64,000 nucleotides of DNA. It comes from Burkholderia sp. Bp9143. GTDB taxonomy: Bacteria; Pseudomonadota; Gammaproteobacteria; Burkholderiales; Burkholderiaceae. Shown in pieces: positions 9,974-17,942 of the stretch (position 1 is its first letter; each line of letters opens with the position of its first letter). The notes beneath the pieces are model-generated. The model was given only the letters and a program-made list of their open reading frames with translations. It was not told the origin of the DNA and did not search any database. Where the stretch lies: NCBI RefSeq assembly GCF_003853645.1, contig NZ_QTPO01000015.1, positions 90,960-154,959 of the forward strand, written 5' to 3'. Made by a program: the position numbers and the translations under genes.

Positions 9974-10015
9974 GAAGGCGAGTACGCGACGACATGGTCC
10001 AGCGTACTCGCCTTC
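9974..10015 (-). terminator. Intrinsic terminator of the HAD gene
   Basis: A perfect 14-bp inverted repeat, GAAGGCGAGTACGC at 9974-9987 and its complement at 10002-10015, with a 14-nt loop. On the minus strand it is followed by a T-run (CTTTTTAT). It can end transcription from the 10081-10767 gene and may also block read-through from the small peptide gene on the plus strand. Confidence 0.85.
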
Positions 10016-10080
10016 GCTTCCTTTCATTCGACACGGCTTGACGGTCACACATGCCGGTTCATGCCGACCGGCATCGCACA

Positions 10081-10767
10081 TCAGGACTGCACGTCGCCGA
10101 ATTCGCCGCGCAGGCCGGCCGCGACGAGCGCCGGCAGTTCATCCATCTTCCGCATGATCCGCGTGATGCCCATCGCGCGCAGCGCGTCCGCGTAGTTGTC
10201 GGGGATGTGGCTCGCGCCGACGAACGCGATCGTCTTCATGCCCGCCGCGCGCGCGGCGTTCAGGCCCGATACGCTGTCCTCGACGACGATGCAGCGCGCC
10301 GGCGCGACGCCGAGCGTGTGCGCCGCATGCAGGTACACGTCGGGGTAGGGCTTCGGTCGTGCAACCTGCTCGGAGCTGAACACGCGATCGCCGAAGATTT
10401 CGGTGAGCGACGCCCGCTTCAGCGAGCTGCGCACGCGCACGAGCCGGCTGTTCGAAACCACCGCGGCCGGCAGGCCGACCTTCAGCAGCGCGTCGCGCAC
10501 ACCGGTGATCGGCGCGAGCGATTGCGCGAGACCGGTTTCGATGTTGCGCTCGATGGTCTCGATGAAGTTGTCGGGCATCCGGATGCCGAAATGCGCCTCG
10601 AGCCCGGCGAGAAAGCGCGACGTCTGCTGGCCGAAGGCGGTTTTCGCGGCGTCTTCGAAATCGAGGTGCGGGAAGGTGGCGGACAGCGTTTCGAACAGCA
10701 CGCGGTCGGCAATGACTTCGCTGTCGACGAGTACGCCGTCGCAGTCGCAGATAAGGTGATCGAGCAT
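10081..10767 (-). CDS. HAD-superfamily phosphatase
   Basis: A 228-residue HAD subfamily IA hydrolase. Motif I is CDCDGVLVDSE at residues 7-17, motif II is VVSNSR, and the C-terminal acidic motif is VVEDSVSGLNAARAAGM. This is the beta-phosphoglucomutase/phosphoglycolate phosphatase-like group, acting on small phosphorylated metabolites. It is the last gene on the minus strand of the inositol-type cluster, 165 bp after the dehydrogenase. It could belong to that pathway, but the substrate cannot be read from sequence. Confidence 0.85.
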   Translation of the reverse strand: MLDHLICDCDGVLVDSEVIADRVLFETLSATFPHLDFEDAAKTAFGQQTSRFLAGLEAHFGIRMPDNFIETIERNIETGLAQSLAPITGVRDALLKVGLPAAVVSNSRLVRVRSSLKRASLTEIFGDRVFSSEQVARPKPYPDVYLHAAHTLGVAPARCIVVEDSVSGLNAARAAGMKTIAFVGASHIPDNYADALRAMGITRIMRKMDELPALVAAGLRGEFGDVQS

Positions 10768-10932
10768 GGTGGTGAAGAAGCGGAGTGTCGGCGACGCCGA
10801 TCATCCCGCCATGATACGTGCTTTCGCGGTTGCGCCGCGCGACGTTTCGGCGAGCCCGCTTGAGCGACCGGCCCGATCCGGCGGATCGGATCCGGCCTGG
10901 TATCGCGGCATGGCGGCGACGCGCCGCGCGCG

Positions 10933-11919
10933 TCACATCTCGACCGCGCGCCCCGTCTGCCACGACGTCATCGCGGCCTCCGCCAGCTCGAGCGCGGCGA
11001 GCCCGTCTTCGATCGTCGTCCTGACCGGCGTGTCGTCGCGCAGCGCATCGACGAAGTGCGCGATCTCGGCCGCGTACGCGTGCCGGTAGCGCTCGAGGAA
11101 GAACGGCTCGGGCACGTCCGTGGCGATGCCGTTCGCCGCCCATGCGGTCACTTCGGTCGGCCGCACGTTGCCGGCCTGCAGCATCCCGGTGCTGCCGAGC
11201 AGCTCGAAGCGCTGGTCGTAGCCGTACGCCGCGCGGCGCGACGTGTTGATCTGGCACAGCAGGCCGCGCCGCGTGCGGATCGTCACGGCGGTCGAATCGA
11301 TGTCGCCGGCATCGCGCACGGCCGGGTCGGTCAGGCAACTGCCGGTCGCGTGCAGCGTCTGCGCTTCGTCGCCGAGAATCCAGCGGAACACGTCGAAGTC
11401 GTGGATCAGCATGTCCTTGAAGATGCCGCCCGAGCTGCGGATGTAGTCGACGGGTGGCGCGCCGGGGTCGCGGCTCGTGACGACCAGCATTTCCGGGGCG
11501 CCGATGTCGCCGCGCTCGACGCGCGCCTTCAACGCGGCGAAGGTCGGATCGAAACGGCGCTGGAAGCCGATCATGCAGGTGACGCCGCTGCGGCGCACGA
11601 CCTCCGCGCACTCGCGCGAGCGCGCGACGGTCAGGTCGACCGGCTTCTCGCAGAACACGGCCTTGCCCGCATTCGCCGCGGCGACGATCAGGTCCGCGTG
11701 CGTATCGGTGCTCGATGCGATCACGACGGCCTGCACGGACGCGTCGCCGAGCGCGCGTTCGATGTCGACGACCTGCGCGCCGTGCGCGTGCGCGAGCGCG
11801 TCGGCCGACGGCGCATGGCGGTCGACCACGTACTTGAGTTTCGCGCCCGGGTGGCGCGCCAGATTCGCGGCGTGGATCTTCCCGATTCTTCCCGCACCGA
11901 ACAAAGCGAATTCGATCAT
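10933..11919 (-). CDS. Gfo/Idh/MocA-family dehydrogenase (inositol 2-dehydrogenase-like)
   Basis: A 328-residue oxidoreductase. The Rossmann motif GAGRIGKIHAANL lies at residues 8-20, the EKPVDL motif with the conserved Lys follows, and the C-terminal half is a Gfo/Idh/MocA alpha/beta domain with DMLIHDFDVFRW. It resembles IolG/MocA enzymes that oxidise myo- or scyllo-inositol-type polyols with NAD+. It lies in one strand with a porin, two TIM-barrel proteins and a LacI regulator, which suggests polyol catabolism. Substrate is inference. Confidence 0.88.
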   Translation of the reverse strand: MIEFALFGAGRIGKIHAANLARHPGAKLKYVVDRHAPSADALAHAHGAQVVDIERALGDASVQAVVIASSTDTHADLIVAAANAGKAVFCEKPVDLTVARSRECAEVVRRSGVTCMIGFQRRFDPTFAALKARVERGDIGAPEMLVVTSRDPGAPPVDYIRSSGGIFKDMLIHDFDVFRWILGDEAQTLHATGSCLTDPAVRDAGDIDSTAVTIRTRRGLLCQINTSRRAAYGYDQRFELLGSTGMLQAGNVRPTEVTAWAANGIATDVPEPFFLERYRHAYAAEIAHFVDALRDDTPVRTTIEDGLAALELAEAAMTSWQTGRAVEM

Positions 11920-11990
11920 GGTGTTCTCCTGTTGACTCCGTTGTGTGTCGACGGCGTGCGGCGCGCAACGGCCGCACGCCGTGTCGTCCG

Positions 11991-13112
11991 TCAGAACGAC
12001 TGGTTGATGCCGATGTTCACGCCGGTCTGCGAACGGCCCGGCAGCGGATTCGCGAGGTTGTCGTTGTCCGTGCCGGGATTGTTGTTCGCGACCGAGAAAT
12101 TCGAGCCGCTCGCGTTGCGCACGTGCGCGACGGTCGCGTAGAGCAACGTACGCTTCGACAGGCTGTACGCGCCGCCGAGCGCGTACATCGACGCGTGGCC
12201 GGACGGGTCGTGCGTCGCGTCGCCCGCGCCCGATCCGACGTGCACGTAGTACGCGGCGCCGCCGAGCGACAAAGCGGGCGTCACGCGATACTGCGCGCCG
12301 ACCCAGTAGTGGTCGGCATTGCGCGCGAGGCCGGCGGGCGTGTCGGGCGCGTTCAGGTGTGTGTATGCGGCCTGCAACGTCAGCGCACGCCAATAGAGGT
12401 TCGCGCCGGCGAAGACTTCGCGCGAGCTCGTGAACACGTTGCTCATCCGGCCGTTCGCGTCGCGCAGTTCGTCGTACAGCGCACGCAGCATCACGAAGTC
12501 GTTGCGGTACGTGAGCTGGATCCCGTCGGTGCGGCCGTACTCGTTCGCCGCGCCGAGATTGAAGCCGCCGGCCTGGTTGCCGAGCGCGTACTGCGCGTGC
12601 ACGCTGAAGCCGTTCCATGACGGCGACCGGTATTCGATGTTGTTGCTGGTGATCGGCACGTTGCGGCTGCGCACCAGCGCGGTCGCGGAATAGGCCTGTT
12701 GCAACAGCGGATCCATGTCCCACTGGTCGTTCGCGATGAACAGGTTGCGGCCGAACGACAGCGTGCCGATCCGGTCGTGGCGCACGCCGACGAGCGCCTT
12801 GCGGCTGAACAGGCGGTTGTTGCCGTCGCCCGCGGTGCCCGACATCAGGTTGATGCCCGATTCGAGGTTGAAGATCACGCGATAGCCGCCGCCGATGTCT
12901 TCCTGGCCGAGCAGCCCGAACCGGCTCGCGCCCCAGTCGCTGCTTTGCGCGCGCAGCCGCGACGCGGTGGTGCCGTTGCCGGTCTGCACCTGGCTCACGT
13001 AGTCGAGGCCCGCGTCGGCGACGCCGTACAGCGTGACCGACGTTTGGGCAAAAGCACCCGAATAACAGAGGATTCCTGAGCATCCTAGCGTGGCTAACGC
13101 GATTCGATTCAT
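11991..13112 (-). CDS. Gram-negative outer-membrane porin
   Basis: A 373-residue porin of the beta-proteobacterial OmpC-like family (Porin_4). The signal peptide MNRIALATLGCSGILCYSGA ends before QTSVTLYGVADAGLDYVS, the standard first strand. The chain ends in NQSF with the terminal phenylalanine needed for outer-membrane insertion. It is placed between catabolic genes and probably admits the pathway's substrate. MNRIAL was chosen because the signal peptide begins there. Confidence 0.93.
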   Translation of the reverse strand: MNRIALATLGCSGILCYSGAFAQTSVTLYGVADAGLDYVSQVQTGNGTTASRLRAQSSDWGASRFGLLGQEDIGGGYRVIFNLESGINLMSGTAGDGNNRLFSRKALVGVRHDRIGTLSFGRNLFIANDQWDMDPLLQQAYSATALVRSRNVPITSNNIEYRSPSWNGFSVHAQYALGNQAGGFNLGAANEYGRTDGIQLTYRNDFVMLRALYDELRDANGRMSNVFTSSREVFAGANLYWRALTLQAAYTHLNAPDTPAGLARNADHYWVGAQYRVTPALSLGGAAYYVHVGSGAGDATHDPSGHASMYALGGAYSLSKRTLLYATVAHVRNASGSNFSVANNNPGTDNDNLANPLPGRSQTGVNIGINQSF

Positions 13113-13225
13113 GTCGTCTCCATACCTGTCGTCGTTTTGTTGTGGATTGCCTGCTTGCCTGCGTCGCATCGGGTGTCGTATCGCGCGATGCGCGCCGGTT
13201 GCGGCGGCGTGCGCCGCCGCGACGC

Positions 13226-14056
13226 TCAGCGAGCCGCGAGCTCGCCGCGGAGGTAATCGATGCTGGCGCGCAGCCGGTCTTCGATGTCATCCGCTTCCGC
13301 GATCTCGTTCGCGAACGGCTCGAACGAGAATGCCCCTCGATAGCCGCGCGCGAGCAGCTCGCGCAGCTGCTGGACGTTGCCGAGCCGGTCGGCGCCGCCG
13401 ACCAGCACACGATGGCCGTCGCGCATCCGGTCGACCGGCAGGTCGCTTTCCTCGACGCCCGAGATGTGCACGAGGCCCGTCAGGTTCGGGAAGAAGATGT
13501 CCTCGCCCGACAGGTGGTGGTGGAACGTGTCGTGCACGAGCCGGAATACCTGTTCGCCGGCCGCGGCGTAGATGCCCTTCACCGCGTCCGACTTGCGGCG
13601 CAGCGAGCATTCCTCGAAGCCGAGCGGCTCGATGAAGCCAAGGAGGCCGCGCGCGTCGAGGATCGGCTTGAGCGCCTTCAGCGCCTTCACGAGATCGGCG
13701 TGGCGCGCGTCGGCGTCGCGCGTGTCGCCGCGGCTGTTGGTCGGGCACAGCACCAGTGCGCGCGCACCGCATTGCGCGGCGTAGTCGGCGAGCACGGTCG
13801 CTTCGTCCGCGCGCTCGGCATTCCATTGCTCGAAGCGCTGCAGCGCGTTGATCGTCAGGATCGTGACGCCGCCGGCTTCGGCCGTCGCGCGCACGGCCGA
13901 AGCCGGCGTGCCGTCGGTGATCTCGACGCCGTCGAGATCGTTGCGGATCTCGATCGTGTCGACGCCGAGCCGCCGGCACAGCGCGACATAACGGTCGAGC
14001 GGCAGGCGCGGCGCGCTCATCCGGTTCAGCGAAAAGTGGAATGCTGGTTGCGTCAT
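13226..14056 (-). CDS. Sugar-phosphate isomerase/epimerase-type TIM barrel (IolI/MocC-like)
   Basis: A 276-residue AP-endonuclease-2 fold (xylose isomerase-like) protein. Metal-ligand stretches are visible: GLLGFIEPLGFEECSL, RLVHDTFHHHLSG and GAFSFEPFA, with the Glu, Asp, His and Glu pattern of IolI inosose isomerases. It probably isomerises a keto-inositol (inosose) made by the neighbouring dehydrogenase. It lies 36 bp after the next gene upstream, consistent with an operon. MocC of rhizopine catabolism is in the same superfamily. Confidence 0.8.
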   Translation of the reverse strand: MTQPAFHFSLNRMSAPRLPLDRYVALCRRLGVDTIEIRNDLDGVEITDGTPASAVRATAEAGGVTILTINALQRFEQWNAERADEATVLADYAAQCGARALVLCPTNSRGDTRDADARHADLVKALKALKPILDARGLLGFIEPLGFEECSLRRKSDAVKGIYAAAGEQVFRLVHDTFHHHLSGEDIFFPNLTGLVHISGVEESDLPVDRMRDGHRVLVGGADRLGNVQQLRELLARGYRGAFSFEPFANEIAEADDIEDRLRASIDYLRGELAAR

Positions 14057-14092
14057 CGTTCTGTCCTCAGGTGTCGAGTGGGGCGGGGCGAA

Positions 14093-15127
14093 TCAGGTGA
14101 AGCTGCGCGCGTGCGTGGCGGCCGGCGCATCCGCCGGTTCCGCGGCGAGCGAGCGCCACGTGTCGCGCAGCCACTGCGCGCACGCGACGTTGTTGTCGAA
14201 GATCGAATAGCGCGCGCCGCCGCCGTAGTCCGGAAACGGGATGAACTCGCAGCTGATCTGCTCGAGCCGTATCGGCCGCGCATGAACCTGCCACTGCAGC
14301 AGGCGCCGCAGCGCCGTTTTCCACGTGTCGAGCGGCGCCGCGCGCCATTCGCCGTGATACGCGCCCGGCGCCGGTTCGACGAACGGGTACTGGATCCCGC
14401 GGCCGGGCCGGCCGTCCGCGCGGTGCATCCAGCGGTTCTCCGGATTGTTCGGGATCACGCTGCGCGCATGCGCGTGCCGGACCCAGCCGCGTGCGATCCA
14501 GTCAGCGTAGACGGCAGACGACGAGGACGGGTCGAGCAGGTGCCGCACGCTGTCGACCGGCTCGCGCAGGCCCGATGCATCGAGTTCGGCGCGGTTGCCG
14601 ACCTTGAACAGCAGGTGCGAATGGTCGAGCGTGATCCTGAACGGCGCGCCGGCCTGCTCGACGCATTGCGCGACGCGGGCGATCCGCAGGAAATCCTCGC
14701 TCCACATGTCGACGTGCACTTCGAGGCTCGGCAGGCAGCCGACCGGCTCGCCGCGTTCGTAGGCGCGCAAGTAGAAGTCGGCGACTTCGCGGTCCGACAG
14801 CGGATGGCCGTCCGCGTGGTGCGCGTACAGCTGGCAGTTGAGCACCGTGCTGCCGAACCGCGCGCCGGCGTCGACGATCTCGGCGACGTGCGCTTCGTCG
14901 CGGCCGGCGCACCAGATGCCGCCGATCACGCGAATCGGCAGCGCATGCCGGTCGACGAGCGCGAAGTACGGAGACAGGTCCTCGCCGCGCACCGGGTTCT
15001 TCTCGAGGTAGTCGAACACGCCGGCGCCGGCGATCATCTGGAACCGCTCGGTGGGCGTGGGCAGCGGCAGGCCGTCGTGTTCGAGCACGCCGTCGAGGTT
15101 CACGCCGATGAGGATCGCTTCAGCCAT
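14093..15127 (-). CDS. TIM-barrel protein of unknown substrate in the inositol-type cluster
   Basis: A 344-residue protein with an alpha/beta-barrel look and xylose-isomerase-like features (LPSLEVHVDMWSEDFLRIAR, then FRITLDHSHLLF). I do not recognise a precise family. An alternative start three codons upstream (METMAEA) exists; the start used here follows GGAG. It is the first gene after the LacI regulator, 36 bp before the isomerase. It has the conserved 22-bp motif 67-88 bp upstream, so it is probably the first gene of the regulated catabolic operon. Confidence 0.75.
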   Translation of the reverse strand: MAEAILIGVNLDGVLEHDGLPLPTPTERFQMIAGAGVFDYLEKNPVRGEDLSPYFALVDRHALPIRVIGGIWCAGRDEAHVAEIVDAGARFGSTVLNCQLYAHHADGHPLSDREVADFYLRAYERGEPVGCLPSLEVHVDMWSEDFLRIARVAQCVEQAGAPFRITLDHSHLLFKVGNRAELDASGLREPVDSVRHLLDPSSSSAVYADWIARGWVRHAHARSVIPNNPENRWMHRADGRPGRGIQYPFVEPAPGAYHGEWRAAPLDTWKTALRRLLQWQVHARPIRLEQISCEFIPFPDYGGGARYSIFDNNVACAQWLRDTWRSLAAEPADAPAATHARSFT

Positions 15128-15193
15128 CGTCTCCATCCGTTCTGATTCTGGATGGCTGCCAAATGTACGGACGTGCCGAGCGGGCTGCATGAC

Positions 15194-15215
15194 AAACGTT
15201 GACGAAAATTCGCCA
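15194..15215 (+). promoter_or_regulatory. Candidate LacI-family operator, copy 1
   Basis: AAACGTTGACGAAAATTCGCCA, split here for reading as AAACGTTGACG plus AAAATTCGCCA. It matches the inverse strand of 16397-16418 at 21 of 22 positions. It lies in the gap between the regulator and the first catabolic gene and is the likely binding site controlling 15127 leftward. Confidence 0.65.
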
Positions 15216-15267
15216 ATGAGGCGGTCGATTTTTCCGCGACGCGCCTCCGCGCGATGTGCGGCGGGCG

Positions 15268-16332
15268 TCAGGCCGACAGGTACGCGCTGGTGCGCACGTT
15301 GGCCGAGCAGAACACGCGGAATTCGACCGGGTCGCCCGGCGGCGGCTGTTCGACGATGCCGCACGCGTGCAGCACATGCTGCAGCGCGGAAATCGCCTGG
15401 TCGTCCGGATCCTGGTCGATCGCGATGTCCATCGCGCCGGCTTCGATGTAGGTGCGGTGCAGGTCGATCATCTCGTGGCCGATCCAGACGACGCGCCCGG
15501 CCGCGCCCGCCTTGCGCAGCGCGGCCTCGACGCCGGCCGAGCCCGCGCCGCTGTTATAGATCCCGACGATATCGTCGTACGTGCGCAGCGCGTTCGTCAC
15601 CGCGCGGTAGCAGCCGTCGTCCTGGTCGAGCGTCTCGATCGGCGCGTCGTCGCAGCCGAGGTCGGCGAATGCTTCCCGCAACTGGTCGACGCAGCCGGCC
15701 ATCCGGTCGGCATGCGCGCGGTAGCCCATGCGCCCGCCCAGCAGCAGCACGCGGCCGGGGCGCGCCGCGAGGCGGCCGATGTAGTAGCCGGCCGTGCGCC
15801 CGGCGCGGTAGTTGTCGATGCCCGCGTAGTGCACGCGGTCGATGCCGCCGATGTCGGTGACCATCGTGACGACGGTCTCGCCGCGCGCGATCGCGCCGGC
15901 CAGCGCGTCGCGCACGCGCGCCGTGTCGCGCGCGGTGACGATCAGCGCCGCGCGCCGGTACGCGGGCCGTTCGATCAGCGCGGCGGCGCGCTCGTCGTCC
16001 GCGGCGGGCAGGATGGTCCGGTGCACGACCACGCGCCGGTCGAGCATCTGCAACGAGCGTTGCACCGCCTGCTGCAGCCGCCGGAAGAACGGCGCGTCGG
16101 TGTCGGGCAGCAGCACGTCGACGTGAAGCAGCCCGTGCCGCGTGTCGGGCAACTGGCGCGGCACGCCGAGCTGGCGCGCGGCCGCGACCACGCGCTCGCG
16201 CGCCTGCGCGGACACGCTGCCGCGCTCGTTCAGCACGCGGTCGACGGTGGTCGTGCTGACCCCGGCGAGCGCCGCGATCTCGTCGAAGCGCGCGGTGCGC
16301 TTGCGCCAGCGCGGACCGGTGGGGTCGGCCAT
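15268..16332 (-). CDS. LacI-family transcriptional regulator
   Basis: A 354-residue regulator. The LacI HTH is at about residues 16-40 (FDEIAALAGVSTTTVDRVLN), followed by a periplasmic-binding-protein-like sugar-sensing domain. The start MADPTG was chosen as the family HTH begins soon after; an upstream in-frame Met would add 34 residues over the promoter. It sits between two divergent catabolic units and two copies of a 22-bp motif flank it, so it probably regulates both and itself. Confidence 0.9.
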   Translation of the reverse strand: MADPTGPRWRKRTARFDEIAALAGVSTTTVDRVLNERGSVSAQARERVVAAARQLGVPRQLPDTRHGLLHVDVLLPDTDAPFFRRLQQAVQRSLQMLDRRVVVHRTILPAADDERAAALIERPAYRRAALIVTARDTARVRDALAGAIARGETVVTMVTDIGGIDRVHYAGIDNYRAGRTAGYYIGRLAARPGRVLLLGGRMGYRAHADRMAGCVDQLREAFADLGCDDAPIETLDQDDGCYRAVTNALRTYDDIVGIYNSGAGSAGVEAALRKAGAAGRVVWIGHEMIDLHRTYIEAGAMDIAIDQDPDDQAISALQHVLHACGIVEQPPPGDPVEFRVFCSANVRTSAYLSA

Positions 16333-16396
16333 GGTCGTCTCCGTGTTTATCCGTCGTCGCCAGCGGGGTGTGGCGCTGACCGGAAAGCTAAAGCGA

Positions 16397-16418
16397 TGGC
16401 GAAATTTCGTCAACGTTT
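16397..16418 (-). promoter_or_regulatory. Candidate LacI-family operator, copy 2
   Basis: On the minus strand this reads AAACGTTGACG followed by AAATTTCGCCA, one base different from copy 1 at 15194-15215. It lies in the 175-bp divergent promoter region between the regulator and the desaturase-like gene, so it could control both. The core CGAAATTTCG is a perfect 10-bp palindrome. Confidence 0.65.
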
Positions 16419-16507
16419 CGATTGAGCGGGCCACGGCCGTCGCCTAATTTTGAACGCATGCGAAGCGCTTGCCGTGCTTCCCGCAAACGAAAAACCAGGA
16501 GACACGA

Positions 16508-17593
16508 GTGGCCCATACGGACGACCAGGCGCACGACCGCACCGCGGCGGCGCGCCGTCAGGAATACCGAATGATCGGCGGCGCCGGCGAACGTGCGCGG
16601 GCCGCGGGGCTCGTCAATGCCGAGTGGTACCGGTGCCCGGTGCCGCGGCCGCTGATGAAGCAGCTGATGCAGCGCGACGACGCGCGTGCGATCCGCGACA
16701 CGCTGGTCTGGTACGCGGCGATCGTCGCGAGCGGCGTGCTCGCGTGGCTCGCGTGGCGGGCGCATTCCGCGTGGGCGATTCCCGCGTTCTTCGTGTACGG
16801 CACGCTTTACTGCAGCCCGGCCGACTCGCGCTGGCACGAGTGCGGGCACGGCACCGCGTTCCGCACGCGCTGGATGAACGACGTGCTGTACCAGGTCGCG
16901 TCGTTCCAGGTGTTCCGCCGTGCGACGGTATGGCGCTGGAGCCACGCGCGCCATCACACCGACACGCTGGTCGTCGGGCGCGATCCGGAAATCGCCGCGC
17001 CGAAGCCGACCGACTGGCTCGGGCTCGCGCTGAACGTGGTCGCGCTCAAGCATGTGGCGAGCGAGCTGCGCAAGATGATGGTGCTGGCGTTCGCCGGCCG
17101 GCTCGACGACGAGGAACGTACCTACGTGCCCGAATCGGAATGGCCGAAGGTCGTGCGCGAGGCGCGCATTCATCTGAGCGTTTATGCCCTCGTGATCGGC
17201 GCGTCGGTGGCTTGGCACACGATCCTGCCGCTGCTCTACGTCGGGCTGCCGAGCCTCTACGGCGCGTGGCTGTACCTGTACTTCGGCCTGACGCAGCACG
17301 CGGGCATGCCCGAGAACGTGCTCGACCACCGGCGCAACTGCCGGACCGTGAGGATGAATCCGGTGTTCCGCTTCCTGTACTGGAACATGAACTACCACGT
17401 CGAACATCACATGTTCCCGATGGTGCCGTTCCACGCGCTGCCGAAGCTGCATGAAGCCGTGAAGGCCGACATGCCGCCGCCGTACCGCAGCACGCTGGCC
17501 GCGTATGCGGAGATCGTGCCGGCCCTCGTCCGACAGACGCGCGACCCGTCCCATTACGTCGTGCGGCCGGTGCCCGACGCGGCGCGTGCCTGA
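16508..17593 (+). CDS. Membrane fatty-acid-desaturase-like oxygenase (MocD-like)
   Basis: A 361-residue integral-membrane di-iron enzyme starting at GTG after an AGGAG site. The three histidine boxes are HECGHG (110-115), HARHH (146-150) and HVEHH (297-301), with hydrophobic segments around them. It is followed by a Rieske ferredoxin and a ferredoxin reductase, forming a complete three-component oxygenase. The same trio, MocD-MocE-MocF, is known from rhizobial catabolism of 3-O-methyl-scyllo-inosamine, where it is tied to demethylation. That parallel is from memory and the substrate here is inference. Confidence 0.85.
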   Translation: MAHTDDQAHDRTAAARRQEYRMIGGAGERARAAGLVNAEWYRCPVPRPLMKQLMQRDDARAIRDTLVWYAAIVASGVLAWLAWRAHSAWAIPAFFVYGTLYCSPADSRWHECGHGTAFRTRWMNDVLYQVASFQVFRRATVWRWSHARHHTDTLVVGRDPEIAAPKPTDWLGLALNVVALKHVASELRKMMVLAFAGRLDDEERTYVPESEWPKVVREARIHLSVYALVIGASVAWHTILPLLYVGLPSLYGAWLYLYFGLTQHAGMPENVLDHRRNCRTVRMNPVFRFLYWNMNYHVEHHMFPMVPFHALPKLHEAVKADMPPPYRSTLAAYAEIVPALVRQTRDPSHYVVRPVPDAARA

Positions 17594-17629
17594 CCGGCAT
17601 CGAACATTCCAACCCAGGAGACACGCATC

Positions 17630-17938
17630 ATGACGCAATGGATCGACACCGGCGCCCTCGACGACATCGACGACGAGGACGTCGCCCGCTTCGACCACGA
17701 CGGCCGCACGTACGCGATCTACCGGATCGACGGGAACGTCTATGCGAGCGACGGGCTGTGCACGCACGAGCACGTGCATCTCGCGGACGGGCTCGTGATC
17801 GATCACGTGATCGAATGCCCGAAGCACAACGGACGCTTCGACGTGCGCGACGGCCGGGCGCTGTCGGCGCCCGCCTGCGAGAAGCTGCGCACCTACCGCG
17901 CGAAGGTCGAGGACGGCCGCATCCTGATCGAGGTGTGA
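17630..17938 (+). CDS. Rieske-type 2Fe-2S ferredoxin (MocE family)
   Basis: A 102-residue ferredoxin. Cluster ligands are Cys44 and His46 (CTHEH) and Cys63 and His66 (CPKH), spaced as in Rieske ferredoxins of ring-hydroxylating and MocE-type systems. The same AGGAGACACG leader precedes both this gene and the oxygenase. It is the electron carrier from the reductase to the oxygenase. 36 bp separate it from the oxygenase and 4 bp from the reductase. Confidence 0.92.
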   Translation: MTQWIDTGALDDIDDEDVARFDHDGRTYAIYRIDGNVYASDGLCTHEHVHLADGLVIDHVIECPKHNGRFDVRDGRALSAPACEKLRTYRAKVEDGRILIEV

Positions 17939-17942
17939 CGCG

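Noticed and set aside
15268..16434. Longer LacI-regulator start adding 34 residues
   Set aside because: It would run over the shared operator and promoter; the HTH domain starts soon after the chosen Met.
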